Positions 1 through 9,082 of a DNA stretch of 64,000 bases are shown here, one piece after another; positions within the stretch are counted from its first letter, which is position 1, and each line of letters starts with the position of its first letter. The stretch is taken from assembly GCF_042648505.1 (NCBI RefSeq), contig NZ_JBHRXK010000002.1, forward strand, positions 310,001 to 374,000, given 5' to 3'. This stretch comes from Lysobacter_L cavernae (lineage in GTDB: Bacteria; Pseudomonadota; Gammaproteobacteria; Xanthomonadales; Xanthomonadaceae). Made by a program: the position numbers and the translations under genes. The notes beneath the pieces were generated by a model. It made no database searches, was not told the origin of the DNA, and worked only from the letters and a program-made list of their open reading frames with translations.

Positions 1-1744
1 AGTACAGCGCCGCATCGACACGGTCGGCTTCGACCACCGCCGTCGCCGGCAGGCCTTTCACGCGTCGCCAGTGCGCGCCGAAATCGGCGCTGAGCCAGTG
101 CCCGGCCTTGCGCGGCTGCCACAGCACGCGCTTGCCGTCGGCGGCCACGGTGATGTGCCCGGCGCCATCGCCTTCCGGCGGTTCGCCGGCGAACTCGCGC
201 CACGTGCGGCCAGCGTCCAGCGAATACGCCGCGCGCGCGACGTTGCCGGGATCGTCGTGGAAGTGGCCGCTGCGTACCAGCACGTCCGGTGCGCGGCCGG
301 CCTGACTCATGCTCTCGGTGTTGCTGTAGCGCGGTGGCTTGGCGAACTGCACGGTGGTCCGGTCGAGCCTGTCGTGGACGAAACCGTCGATGTCGCCCAG
401 TCCGCTGATCAACGGCGCACCCTGCGACGGGCTGAGCAGCGCCAGCGGCACGGTTTCCTCGAATCCGCGGTTCTCGAAGCGCCACTGCACGCGCTCACCT
501 TGGTCGAAGGCGGTGAGGTTGCGCGAGGTCCACGCGCCGTAACCGGTGACGAACAGCGCGCGGTCGCCGTCGAACGGATCGATCTCGACATCGGCCAGCC
601 AGTGCGGCGTGGCCTGCGCGGTCCAGGGCGAGGCGCTGTGGTCGTAGTCGGAACGCTCCAGCACCGGCTTCCACGTCTTGCCACCGTCGATGCTGCGGAA
701 CAGCTCGTCGCGTGGCCCGTAACGGCAGAACGTGCTGGCGATCAGCACCTGCGGATTGCGCGGGTCGACCGCGACCGCACCCCAGCCGAAGCCGTCGCCC
801 TGCGTATCGATGGACTGCGGTGCCGGTGTGATGTCGGTCCAGCGCTGCTGCGCCGGCTCGTATTTCCACACGGCGCCGTCGTGCATCTGGTCCGGGCCGG
901 GCTCGTCGCCGTAGCTCAGGTAGTAGCTGCCGTCGCTGGCGCGGACCATGTGGTTCGGGCGCAGGCCGACGGGCTGGCCGGCGACGGGCTTCCAGGTCGC
1001 ACCGGCGTCTTCTGATACATACAGACTGGTTTCGCGTGTGGATACGCCGGCGTAGAGGCGCTTGCTCGGCGAGCCAGGCTTTCCGCTTCGCGGATCGAAC
1101 ACGACGAAGACGATGCCGATCTGCTGTGTACGCCACTTGTTGGCAGCGCTTGCGGATGGCGAAGTCGCGATCTGTGGAAATGCCTTTACCTGCGACCAGC
1201 GCGCGCCGTGATCGTCGCTGCGCCACAGCCCGTGCGTGCGCGATCCCAGCAGCAGCACGCGGCCGTCGTTGGGATCGACCGCCAGCCGCTCACCGTTGCC
1301 GCGACCGAGCTCGTTGCCGCCGAGCTTGAACGGCAGGTCGCTGCGCGTAAACGTGCGGCCGCGATCGGCCGAGCGCAGGATCGCGGCGTTGCCGGCCTGA
1401 TCGGTGGTGTAGGTGCCGGCGGCAAGGTAGACGCGCTCGGGATCGGACGGGTCGACTGCAAGGCTGTCGATGCCCATCAGGTTGGCATCGTCGCGGCCGA
1501 TCCAGTCGGTCAGCGATTGCCACTCGCCTGCGACCGCATCCCAGCGATACGCACCGCCGATGTCGGTGCGCGCGTACAGCAGGCCCTTCTCATGCGGATG
1601 AAACACCAGCCCGCTGACGAAACCACCGCCGCCAATGGGGACGCTGCGCCACCGGTAATTTTCAGAAGCCTGCTTGGCCGACGCATCAAGCGCTAGCAGC
1701 AGGCCGAACAGGGCGGCCATCAGGCCCAGACGACGCGTGTGCAT
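1..1744 (-). CDS. GH74 xyloglucanase / oligoxyloglucan hydrolase, 3' end cut by window
   Basis: The minus-strand frame stays open from an ATG at 1744 to the window edge (581 residues, no stop), so the C-terminus is missing. Residues 1-23 form a signal peptide (MHTRRLGLMAALFGLLLALD then ASA), pointing to an exported enzyme. The mature start RWRSVPIGGGGFVSGLVF and the TDIGGAYRW motif (Asp61) are hallmarks of GH74 beta-propeller enzymes, as are repeated SxDGGxTW-type blades. A second GD motif (GLGDIDGFVHDRL, about residue 440) matches the region of the second catalytic Asp. GH74 enzymes cut the beta-1,4-glucan backbone of xyloglucan. The gene lies downstream of the TonB receptor at 1909-4908, separated by a hairpin. 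Substrate is family inference; the family itself is well supported. Confidence 0.88.
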   Translation of the reverse strand, partial: MHTRRLGLMAALFGLLLALDASAKQASENYRWRSVPIGGGGFVSGLVFHPHEKGLLYARTDIGGAYRWDAVAGEWQSLTDWIGRDDANLMGIDSLAVDPSDPERVYLAAGTYTTDQAGNAAILRSADRGRTFTRSDLPFKLGGNELGRGNGERLAVDPNDGRVLLLGSRTHGLWRSDDHGARWSQVKAFPQIATSPSASAANKWRTQQIGIVFVVFDPRSGKPGSPSKRLYAGVSTRETSLYVSEDAGATWKPVAGQPVGLRPNHMVRASDGSYYLSYGDEPGPDQMHDGAVWKYEPAQQRWTDITPAPQSIDTQGDGFGWGAVAVDPRNPQVLIASTFCRYGPRDELFRSIDGGKTWKPVLERSDYDHSASPWTAQATPHWLADVEIDPFDGDRALFVTGYGAWTSRNLTAFDQGERVQWRFENRGFEETVPLALLSPSQGAPLISGLGDIDGFVHDRLDRTTVQFAKPPRYSNTESMSQAGRAPDVLVRSGHFHDDPGNVARAAYSLDAGRTWREFAGEPPEGDGAGHITVAADGKRVLWQPRKAGHWLSADFGAHWRRVKGLPATAVVEADRVDAALY

Positions 1745-1872
1745 TGGATTCTCCGGCTCACGGTTCCAGCGCGCCCGTATCGGCACGCCCCTGCGGAAAC
1801 AACCGTGCGGACGGCCATGGCCGCACAGCCATGGCACGCCCCGTGTGATCCGCCCGGATGCCCGGTACGGAA

Positions 1873-1897
1873 GGAAGGGGAGCCACGCTCCCCTTCC
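1873..1897 (-). terminator. Hairpin terminator after the TonB receptor gene
   Basis: Perfect 11-bp inverted repeat (GGAAGGGGAGC / GCTCCCCTTCC) with a 3-nt loop, 12 bp beyond the stop codon of the minus-strand receptor gene. No clear U-tract follows, so strength is uncertain. Confidence 0.55.
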
Positions 1898-1908
1898 GCA
1901 GGCCGCAC

Positions 1909-4908
1909 TCAGAACGTCAGGCGCAGGGTTGCGGCGTAACGCCGGTCGTTGACGAACCAGGACGTGGTGCGCTCGCCGGCCGCGTTCTGCTGCATGTACG
2001 TGCGCTGCTCGGCGTTGTTGAGATTGTTCATCTCAAGGCCGACCTGGATGTTGTCGGTGATCCTGTAGAAGATCGAGCTGTCCAGCTGGCCGTAGCTGTC
2101 GCTGTACACCGGCAGCTTCCAGGCCACGTTGTCACCTTCCAGGTCCATGTTGGTGCCGTTGTAGCCGGTGGGGCCGACCGCCAGCAGGAACTCGCTGCGC
2201 CAGTTGTAGGCCAGGCGCACCTGCAGCGGGCCCTTCTCGTAGAACGCGGCGATGTTGTACGAGTTCTTCGACAGGCCATCGGCCGGCAGCTCGCCGAACA
2301 GCGAACCGTCGGTGTCGACCGGCACCACGTCGAGGTTGTTCGGCACCTTGGTCGAGCTGTCGATGTAGGTGTAGTTGGCCGACATGCCAAAACCGCTCAT
2401 CCAGCCAGGCAGGAAGTCGAAGAACTGGTTCCAGCCAAGTTCCGCGCCCTGGATCGTGGCCGTGCCGACGTTGACCGGGCGAGTGATCAGGTAGTCATAG
2501 CTGTTGCCGTCCACGCCGGGATAGGACACCAGTTGCGACTGGCGACGGAAGTAGTCCTTGATGTCCTTGTAGAACAGGTTCACCCAGGCCATGCCGCCGT
2601 GGTCCGGAGCGAAGTACCACTCCAGCGACAGGTCGTACTGGTTGGCCTTCATCGGGTTCAGGTACGGGTTGTCGTACGAACTGCCGCTCAGGTCCAGGTC
2701 GGTGACCGGCAACTCGCTGCCGTCCACCGGCGGCGTGATCCCGGGCTTGGTGCTGACATTGAGGATCTGGTAGGCCTGCATGTCGCCGAAGTCGGGACGG
2801 GCGATGGCCTTGGACGCGGCAAAGCGCAGGATCACGTTGTCGATCGCCTCCCAGCGCAGGTTCAGGCTGGGCAGCACGTCGGTGTAGCTGTTCTTGGCTT
2901 CGACCGGCTCGGACCCGCCCGTGCCCAGGTACGGTGCGTAGGCCACGTTCGGGTAGACCACGAAGCCCTGTGCGCTGTTCTCGGTGCGCACCACGCGCAC
3001 GCCGATGTTGCCGTCGAACAGCGCGTCATCCAGGCCGAAGTTGAGCATCGCGTACGCGGCCTGGGTGGTCTCTTCCTGGACGTTGGTGTACTCGCCGGAA
3101 GGCTGGCGCGGGTTGAACACGCCAAATACCGCGTCCTGCCCGTTGATGTAGTACGGCGCGGCAGCCTCGTGGATGGCGATGTAGCTGTCCGGGTAGCCCA
3201 GCGCGGTCGACAGCACCGGCGCATACAACGAGCCCGGCGTGTTGGCTCCACCACGGTAGAAATTGTCGAAGCTGTTCTGGTTGACCAGGCTGGAATTGAC
3301 CTGATCGTTGAGGTCGAGCGAGGGCATGTCGTTGCTCGGCAGTGCCCACCACGCCATCCAGGGCTTGAATACCGCCTGCCAGTTGTAGCCGGTGTCGATG
3401 CTGGTGGCCCGGCGGTTGGTCATGCGCACGCCGAACTTGACCGACTCGATAATGCTGGCGTCGAAGCTGTGCTTGAGGTCGGCGCGCCAGGCGAGCTCCT
3501 CGGCCTCGTTGTTGACCACGTCCTCCATCGTGAAGCCCCAGTAGTAGTTGGCGGGGTTTCCGGTGAACTGTTCGTCGACGCCGATGCTCGGCACGCCATT
3601 ACCACCGAGGGTGACGTCGATGTAGGGCACGTCCACGCCCAGGGAGACGGTGGAATCCAGCAGTTGGGTGTCGGCCTGGATGTACTGGAACTCGGTCGAG
3701 AACTCGGTGGCGTCGCTGAGATCCCAGTTCAGGCCGAACGAGAAGTCGGTGGTCTTGGATTGCCGGTGCGACGCGCGGATGTCCGTACCCATCGGCACGC
3801 CGTTGGGCGAGATGATCCGGCCCGAGCGGAACACGTTGCCGTCCAGTTCGTAAGGCTGGCTGGTGTCGAGCGTGATCTGGGTGGGATCGTTGTCGAGGAA
3901 CATCGCGTCCTCGTACCACAGCTCGTCGTACTTGCTCTGGAACGCGGTGGCGAAGACCTCGATGTCGTCGCTGGGCTGCCATTGCAGGGCGATGTAGGCG
4001 CCGTCGCGCTCGCGTTCGTATTCCAGCGTGCGCCAGTCGGCGCCGCGCGGCAGCCACAGCCGCTCGTTGGTGCCGTCGCCGTCCAGGTCGGTGTTGGCGG
4101 TCTCGAAGAACGGCCGCACGAACAGGCCGTCGGTGCGCGTGGCCAGCTCCGAATGGGCGACATCGACCAGCAGGCCGAATTTTCCGGCGCCGGTCTCCCA
4201 GGTGTTGCTGTACAGCGCCGATGCGGACGGCTTCCACTCCTTGGCAAAGTCGGCGTAGTTGCCGCTGAGGCTTGCGGCGATCTTCTGGCCGTCGACGTCG
4301 AACGGCTTGAAGGTGCGCAGGTCGACCGTGCCACCCAGGCCGCCTTCGATCATGTCGGCCTTCTGGTTCTTGTAGACGTCCACGCCGGCCATCAGCTCGG
4401 ACGGCACGTCCTGGAAGCTCAGGCTGCGGCCGCCGGAGGCCGAGAAGCTGTCGCGTCCGTTGAGCTCGGACCGCACCTGGGTCAGGCCGCGCACCTGCAC
4501 GCCGCTGCCTTCGGCCGAGAAATGCTCCGGGTCACCCTTGGACAGGAAGTGGTCGATGGTCACGCCCGGGATGCGCGACAGCGTCTCGGTGACGCTGCGG
4601 TCGGGCAGCGCGCCGATATCCAGCGCGGTCACGGAATCGACGAAAGTGTCTGCGTCGCGCTTGATGTCCTGGGCCCGGTACACGGAGCCGCGGATGCCGG
4701 TGACGACGACGGCGTCCAGCTCGGTCGCCTCGTCCTGCGTCGTGGCCGGCTCCTGCGGCTCCTGCGCGGCGGTGGAATCGGCCGATTGCGCATACAGCGG
4801 GCCGGCGATCAGTGCGCCGACCACGGCCATGGCGATGGCCGAACGGCGCAGCCGTGCGGATGAATGACGATCGAGTGCGGACGGGCCGCGATCGGAACGC
4901 AACGACAT
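1909..4908 (-). CDS. TonB-dependent receptor (xanthomonad/caulobacter type), probable oligosaccharide transporter
   Basis: A 999-residue outer-membrane receptor. A signal peptide ends near LIAGPLYAQ (about residue 41), followed by the conserved DAVVVTGIRGSV stretch that opens the plug, the plug motifs IPGVTIDHFLS and VQVRGLTQVRSELNG, and EGGLGGTVDLRTFKPFD. The rest is a long beta-barrel ending in RRYAATLRLTF with a terminal Phe, as outer-membrane barrel proteins do. The start at 4908 has a good Shine-Dalgarno (AAGGGAGGGAGA). It is divergent from two GH43 genes and followed by a GH74 gene, so uptake of a hemicellulose-derived oligosaccharide is likely. This is inference from context; the specific ligand cannot be read from sequence. 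Confidence 0.93.
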   Translation of the reverse strand: MSLRSDRGPSALDRHSSARLRRSAIAMAVVGALIAGPLYAQSADSTAAQEPQEPATTQDEATELDAVVVTGIRGSVYRAQDIKRDADTFVDSVTALDIGALPDRSVTETLSRIPGVTIDHFLSKGDPEHFSAEGSGVQVRGLTQVRSELNGRDSFSASGGRSLSFQDVPSELMAGVDVYKNQKADMIEGGLGGTVDLRTFKPFDVDGQKIAASLSGNYADFAKEWKPSASALYSNTWETGAGKFGLLVDVAHSELATRTDGLFVRPFFETANTDLDGDGTNERLWLPRGADWRTLEYERERDGAYIALQWQPSDDIEVFATAFQSKYDELWYEDAMFLDNDPTQITLDTSQPYELDGNVFRSGRIISPNGVPMGTDIRASHRQSKTTDFSFGLNWDLSDATEFSTEFQYIQADTQLLDSTVSLGVDVPYIDVTLGGNGVPSIGVDEQFTGNPANYYWGFTMEDVVNNEAEELAWRADLKHSFDASIIESVKFGVRMTNRRATSIDTGYNWQAVFKPWMAWWALPSNDMPSLDLNDQVNSSLVNQNSFDNFYRGGANTPGSLYAPVLSTALGYPDSYIAIHEAAAPYYINGQDAVFGVFNPRQPSGEYTNVQEETTQAAYAMLNFGLDDALFDGNIGVRVVRTENSAQGFVVYPNVAYAPYLGTGGSEPVEAKNSYTDVLPSLNLRWEAIDNVILRFAASKAIARPDFGDMQAYQILNVSTKPGITPPVDGSELPVTDLDLSGSSYDNPYLNPMKANQYDLSLEWYFAPDHGGMAWVNLFYKDIKDYFRRQSQLVSYPGVDGNSYDYLITRPVNVGTATIQGAELGWNQFFDFLPGWMSGFGMSANYTYIDSSTKVPNNLDVVPVDTDGSLFGELPADGLSKNSYNIAAFYEKGPLQVRLAYNWRSEFLLAVGPTGYNGTNMDLEGDNVAWKLPVYSDSYGQLDSSIFYRITDNIQVGLEMNNLNNAEQRTYMQQNAAGERTTSWFVNDRRYAATLRLTF

Positions 4909-5430
4909 TTTCTCTCCCTCCCTTGAAGCGGATGTTCGACTCCGGGTGCCGTTATTGACGGTCTTTGCGATTTACCGGAGCCGCTCTGGTTTCTTTGTTG
5001 TCGCCGGTTGGCGGCGACTTTGCTTTTCGTGTTCCCTGCAAAATCGGGCGAAGCAACATCTCCACCGCTCCCGCCTGGGTACAGGCCGGGAGAGGCGTTG
5101 AAAGCGATCTGTCAGAAGCTGGAGCGCACGGCGAAACGGCGGTCGCCATGTGCGCAGGCGCGTGGACGCGACCCGCGGGCGACGATGCCGGTGGCGATGG
5201 CCAAACTCCACGGCGCGTCAAAGCCGCGGACGTGCGCGAGCCCATGCCGCGGGCGGCGGTGGTGTGAAGACATGTTGCCCTCCCTCGTCTGCTGCCGGGG
5301 CGTCCTCGAAACGCGTCGTCATGCGCGTTTTCGGGCGCCCTCATCTGTTCAGTCCGTATGCCTGCAGGCGACGACGGTCACCTGCGACACGGACCCATCG
5401 GCCGGAGCTTAGGAGTCACAGCCATGCCAT

Positions 5431-5444
5431 ACCAATGAAATGTT
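5431..5444 (-). promoter_or_regulatory. Candidate LysR-type operator, copy C
   Basis: On the minus strand this reads AACATTTCATTGGT, 12 of 14 positions identical to AAAATTTCATTTGT at 5594-5607. It lies in the receptor/GH43 divergent region in inverted orientation relative to the other copy. An AGCTATAT follows at 5452-5459, and the same 8-mer also lies close to the copy beside the LysR gene. Function is inferred only from recurrence. Confidence 0.3.
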
Positions 5445-5592
5445 GACGCGAAGCTATATCGTGATCGGCATAGCCCACCCGCGCCTGGCGCCCCTCCCTT
5501 CACGGGGAATGCGCCCCCTTCTCCTGTCCGCAACCGTCGTCTGCCGCCCACACTGCCATCCCAGGTATTCGCTCCCGGAATAACCCATCCAG

Positions 5593-5606
5593 GAAAATTT
5601 CATTTG
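5593..5606 (+). promoter_or_regulatory. Candidate LysR-type operator, copy A
   Basis: GAAAATTTCATTTG, exactly repeated at 10103-10116 upstream of the LysR-type gene. It sits about 100 bp before the GH43 start at 5706, a position compatible with activation of the GH43 pair. A 14-bp AT-rich exact repeat in two promoter regions of GC-rich DNA is unlikely to be chance, but binding is untested. Confidence 0.4.
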
Positions 5607-5705
5607 TTGCAGGTCGCCGGCCACGCAACGCTTGCGGAAGCAAGGGCGGGCATTGTCGGTCATCGCACCCGGTCCGGGCACTGCACACAACGGCCGAGGT
5701 CGACG

Positions 5706-7391
5706 ATGGGCTTGATCAAACGGTTCGCCTGTCTGCTGGCGCTGTGCCTGGCGGTATCGCCGGCACCGGCAAGCGAGGTGGTGCCTGAGGTGGTGTTCAC
5801 CGAAGTGCGCTATGCCGGTGATGACGGCGGGCCGGCGGTGGGCCCGACGCAGTACCGCAATCCGGTGATTGCCGGCTTCTACCCGGATCCGTCGGCGATC
5901 CGCGTCGGTGACGACTTCTACCTAGTCACCTCGACCTTCGGCTATTTCCCCGGTTTGCCGGTGTTCCACAGCCGCGACCTGGTGTCCTGGCGGCAGCTCG
6001 GCAATGCGATCGATCGCCCCGGCCAGATCGACTACGGACGCGACGAAGTGACGCGCGGCCTGTTTGCCGCCTCGATCAGCCACCACGACGGCACCTTCTA
6101 CATCGCCAACACCTGCTTCTACTGCGACGGTGGCAATTTCATCGTCACCGCGAAGGATCCGGCCGGGCCGTGGTCCGACCCGGTGTGGCTGGGGTTCGAG
6201 GGCATCGACCCGTCGCTGTTCTTCGACGACGACGGCCGCGCGTGGATGGTCAACAACGGCATCCCGCAGGTCCCGATGCGCTACGACGGTCACCGCGCGA
6301 TCTGGCTGCAGCAGTTCGATGCGGCTGCGAAAAAGATGGTCGGGCCGCGCGCGGTGCTGGTCGATGGCGGCGCCAACCCGGCCAGCAAGCCGGAGCATGT
6401 CGAAGGCCCGCACCTGTTCAAGCGCGACGGCTGGTACTACCTGACCGCGGCCGAAGGCGGCACTGGCGAGCAGCACGCGCAGATGGTCTGGCGCAGCCGA
6501 CGCGTCACCGGCCCCTATGCGCCGTCGCCGGGCAATCCGGTGCTGACCCAGCGCGACCTGGACCCGGCGCGCACGGCCCCGATCACCTCCACCGGGCACG
6601 CGCAGTTCGTCGAGTTGCAGGACGGCTCGTGGTGGGCGGTGTTCCTGGCCACGCGCCCGTACCGCGGCAACCAGTACAACCTGGGCCGCGAAACGTTCCT
6701 GCTGCCGGTGACCTGGCGCGACGGCTGGCCCGTGGTGCTGCCGCGTGGCGAGCCCGTGCCGGCGGTGCGGGAGCGGCCGGCGCTGCCACGCGATCCGCAG
6801 CCGCTTGCGACCAGCGGGCCGCTGCAATGGCGCGAGCGCTTCACCACCGACACGCTGCCGCCGCAATGGATGACGATCCATCCGCCGCAGCGGGCGTGGT
6901 TCCGCACCGGCGCGGGCGGCCTGAGGCTCACGCCTTCGGCCACGCCGCTGGGCGTCCACGGCGGCGACGGGCAGCCGACCTATCTGGCGCATCGCCTGCA
7001 ACACCACCAGGCCACCCTCACCGCGACGCTGGCGCCGTTCCGGCCGGCCGCGGGCGAACTGGCCGGGCTGGCGCTGCTGCAGAACGAAAGCCATCACTAC
7101 GTCGTCGGCGTCGAGGGCAGCGATTCCGGACCGGTCGTTGTGCTCTACCGCCGCGCCGGCCAGCAGGACGACGTGCGCGGGCAGCGTCTGGCCCGTGTCG
7201 AACTGCCCGCGTTCGACCGCCCCGTTTCGCTGCGCTTCCAGCTCGATGGGCCGCGCCTGGATGTTTTCTACGCGACGCAACCGGAGCAGTGGCTGCCACT
7301 GGCGACCGGACTGGACGCCAGCCTGCTCAGCGTCGACGTCGCCGGCGGCTTCATCGGCAACACCTTCGGCCCCTACGCGGTGCGGCCGTGA
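5706..7391 (+). CDS. GH43 family exported beta-xylosidase / alpha-L-arabinofuranosidase
   Basis: A 561-residue protein with signal peptide MGLIKRFACLLALCLAVSPA. The GH43 catalytic triad can be placed: general base Asp61 in FYPDPS, pKa-tuning Asp168 in GIDPSLFFDDDG, general acid Glu233 in EHVEGPHLF. The N-terminal five-bladed propeller covers about 50-370. A C-terminal beta-sandwich (about 390-561, WRERFTTDTLPPQWMTI onward) is typical of two-domain GH43 xylosidases and arabinofuranosidases. The frame can be extended upstream to a TTG near 5604, but the ATG at 5706 is preceded by GAGG and starts directly at the signal peptide. It heads a two-gene operon with the GH43 at 7429. Exact specificity within GH43 is not assigned. 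Confidence 0.9.
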   Translation: MGLIKRFACLLALCLAVSPAPASEVVPEVVFTEVRYAGDDGGPAVGPTQYRNPVIAGFYPDPSAIRVGDDFYLVTSTFGYFPGLPVFHSRDLVSWRQLGNAIDRPGQIDYGRDEVTRGLFAASISHHDGTFYIANTCFYCDGGNFIVTAKDPAGPWSDPVWLGFEGIDPSLFFDDDGRAWMVNNGIPQVPMRYDGHRAIWLQQFDAAAKKMVGPRAVLVDGGANPASKPEHVEGPHLFKRDGWYYLTAAEGGTGEQHAQMVWRSRRVTGPYAPSPGNPVLTQRDLDPARTAPITSTGHAQFVELQDGSWWAVFLATRPYRGNQYNLGRETFLLPVTWRDGWPVVLPRGEPVPAVRERPALPRDPQPLATSGPLQWRERFTTDTLPPQWMTIHPPQRAWFRTGAGGLRLTPSATPLGVHGGDGQPTYLAHRLQHHQATLTATLAPFRPAAGELAGLALLQNESHHYVVGVEGSDSGPVVVLYRRAGQQDDVRGQRLARVELPAFDRPVSLRFQLDGPRLDVFYATQPEQWLPLATGLDASLLSVDVAGGFIGNTFGPYAVRP

Positions 7392-7428
7392 CCGGCGTGC
7401 CGACGATACCCATCAGGAACCTCGCGCA

Positions 7429-9066
7429 ATGACCGACGCCTCACGCCGCAACGCGTTCAAGCTGCTGCTGGCCGGCGCGGCGGCCGCGCCCTTCGCCCGC
7501 GGCGCAGACGCCGCCTCGCCCTGCGCGAAGGGCACCCCGGCCCCGCACTGGCGGGCCGGCATCGAGGGCCAGCGCCGGGCCGACCTCGGCGACGGCACCT
7601 ACCTCAACCCGATCGTCGCCGGCGACCACCCGGACCCCACCGTCCTCAAGGACGGGGACGACTACTACATGACGTTCTCGTCGTTCCATTCGTACCCGGG
7701 GCTGGTCATCTGGCATTCCACCGACCTGGTGAACTGGACGCCGATCACCGCGGCACTGCGCCAATCGCTCGGCGTGGTCTGGGCCGTCGACCTGTGCAAG
7801 CACGGCGATCGCTACTTCATCTACATCCCCGCCGATCCGCATGGAAAGGGCTGGTCGATCTACGCGATCTGGGCCGACGACATCCACGGCCCGTGGAGCG
7901 ACCCGATCGACATGGGCATCCACGGCTGCATCGACCCGGGCCACATCGTCGGCGAGGACGGCAAGCGCTATTTGTTCGTCAACGGCATCCGCAAGATCCG
8001 CCTGCGCGACGACGGGCTGGCCGCCGATGGCGCACTGGAGCCGGCCTACCAGCCGTGGCGTTACCCCGACGACTGGGTCGTGGAGAACTTCGCCCCGGAA
8101 GGGCCGAAGCTGCTGCGGCGCGGCGAATGGTTCTATCTGGTCACCGCGGTCGGCGGCACGGCCGGCCCCCCGACCGGGCACATGGTGATCGCGGCCCGCT
8201 CGAAATCGGTGCACGGCCCGTGGGAACACTGCCCGCACAACCCGCTGGTGCGCACCACCAGCGCCGACGAGCCGTGGTGGTCGCGCGGCCACGCCACGCT
8301 GGTGGAAGGCCCGGCCGGCGACTGGTGGATGGTCTACCACGGCTACGAGAACGGCTTGCGCACGCTCGGCCGCCAGACCCTGCTCGAACCGGTCGAATGG
8401 ACCGGCGATGGCTGGTTCCGCGCCCTCGGCGGCGACCTCTCGCAACCGTTGCCCGCACCGAAGGGCGGTCGCGCCGGTCCCGCGGGCGTTGCGTTGTCCG
8501 ACGACTTCAGCACCGACCGGTTCGGCGTGCAGTGGGGATTCCACGAACCCGCCCCCGACGAGACGCGGCGCATCCGCTACGAAGCCGGCGGCCTGCGCAT
8601 CGCCGCCAAGGGCGGCTCACCGACGGACAGCACGCCGCTGACCTGCATCGTCGGCGATCACGCGTATGCCGTGGAGGCGACGCTCGACCTGGAGGACGGC
8701 GCCGAGGGCGGATTGCTGCTGTTCTACAGCCCGAAGGCCTTCGTCGGCGTTGGCTTCACGCCCACGCAGATGAAGACCTATCAGTTCGCCGAGGAACAGC
8801 CGTGGCTGCGGCAGGCGATGCGCACGCGCCGTGTGCGGATCAGGCTGACCAACGACCGCAACGTCGTGACCTTCCACTACGCTCGCGATGACGGCACGCA
8901 TGACAACGGCCGCCACTGGGTACTGCACGGCCACCGCATGGAAGTCTCCGGCCTGCACCACAACGTCTTCGGCGGCTTCCTCAGCCTCAAGGTCGGCCTT
9001 TATTGCGCCGGCCAGGGCAGCCTCGTGGTGCGCGACTTCACCTATCGCGCCCTGGGCTCGGGATGA
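7429..9066 (+). CDS. GH43 family glycoside hydrolase, Tat-type signal
   Basis: A 545-residue protein whose N-terminus (SRRNAFKLLLAGAAAAPFA) looks like a twin-arginine signal. GH43 residues are intact: DHPDPTVLKDGDDYYM (base), CIDPGHIVGEDGKRYLF (pKa modulator) and FAPEGPKL (acid). A C-terminal lectin-like sandwich follows. It lies 37 bp after the preceding GH43, so both are probably cotranscribed, and it ends 16 bp from the convergent LysR gene. It is clearly paralogous to the GH43 at 41869-43482, sharing long identical stretches such as TAVGGTAGPPTGHMVI. Probably removes arabinose, xylose or galactose side chains; the subfamily was not determined. Confidence 0.88.
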   Translation: MTDASRRNAFKLLLAGAAAAPFARGADAASPCAKGTPAPHWRAGIEGQRRADLGDGTYLNPIVAGDHPDPTVLKDGDDYYMTFSSFHSYPGLVIWHSTDLVNWTPITAALRQSLGVVWAVDLCKHGDRYFIYIPADPHGKGWSIYAIWADDIHGPWSDPIDMGIHGCIDPGHIVGEDGKRYLFVNGIRKIRLRDDGLAADGALEPAYQPWRYPDDWVVENFAPEGPKLLRRGEWFYLVTAVGGTAGPPTGHMVIAARSKSVHGPWEHCPHNPLVRTTSADEPWWSRGHATLVEGPAGDWWMVYHGYENGLRTLGRQTLLEPVEWTGDGWFRALGGDLSQPLPAPKGGRAGPAGVALSDDFSTDRFGVQWGFHEPAPDETRRIRYEAGGLRIAAKGGSPTDSTPLTCIVGDHAYAVEATLDLEDGAEGGLLLFYSPKAFVGVGFTPTQMKTYQFAEEQPWLRQAMRTRRVRIRLTNDRNVVTFHYARDDGTHDNGRHWVLHGHRMEVSGLHHNVFGGFLSLKVGLYCAGQGSLVVRDFTYRALGSG

Positions 9067-9082
9067 CGATGCCGCCGCGCAG

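Larger units (their letters stand above)
4909..5705. other. 797-bp divergent intergenic region, receptor / GH43
   Basis: No convincing gene. It holds a short hairpin (GTCGCCG-GTTGG-CGGCGAC, 5000-5018), an imperfect inverted repeat near 5307-5332, and two AT-rich ATTTCATT-containing elements at 5431-5444 and 5593-5606 that resemble one beside the LysR gene. The small open frames here have the codon pattern of antisense or random GC-rich DNA. Confidence 0.6.

Noticed and set aside
1858..4863. 1001-codon open frame on the plus strand antisense to the TonB receptor
   Set aside because: It mirrors the receptor's codon structure (Val/Gly/Arg-rich, no signal or domain). The receptor on the other strand has clear plug and barrel motifs. 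Such antisense frames are expected in GC-rich DNA.
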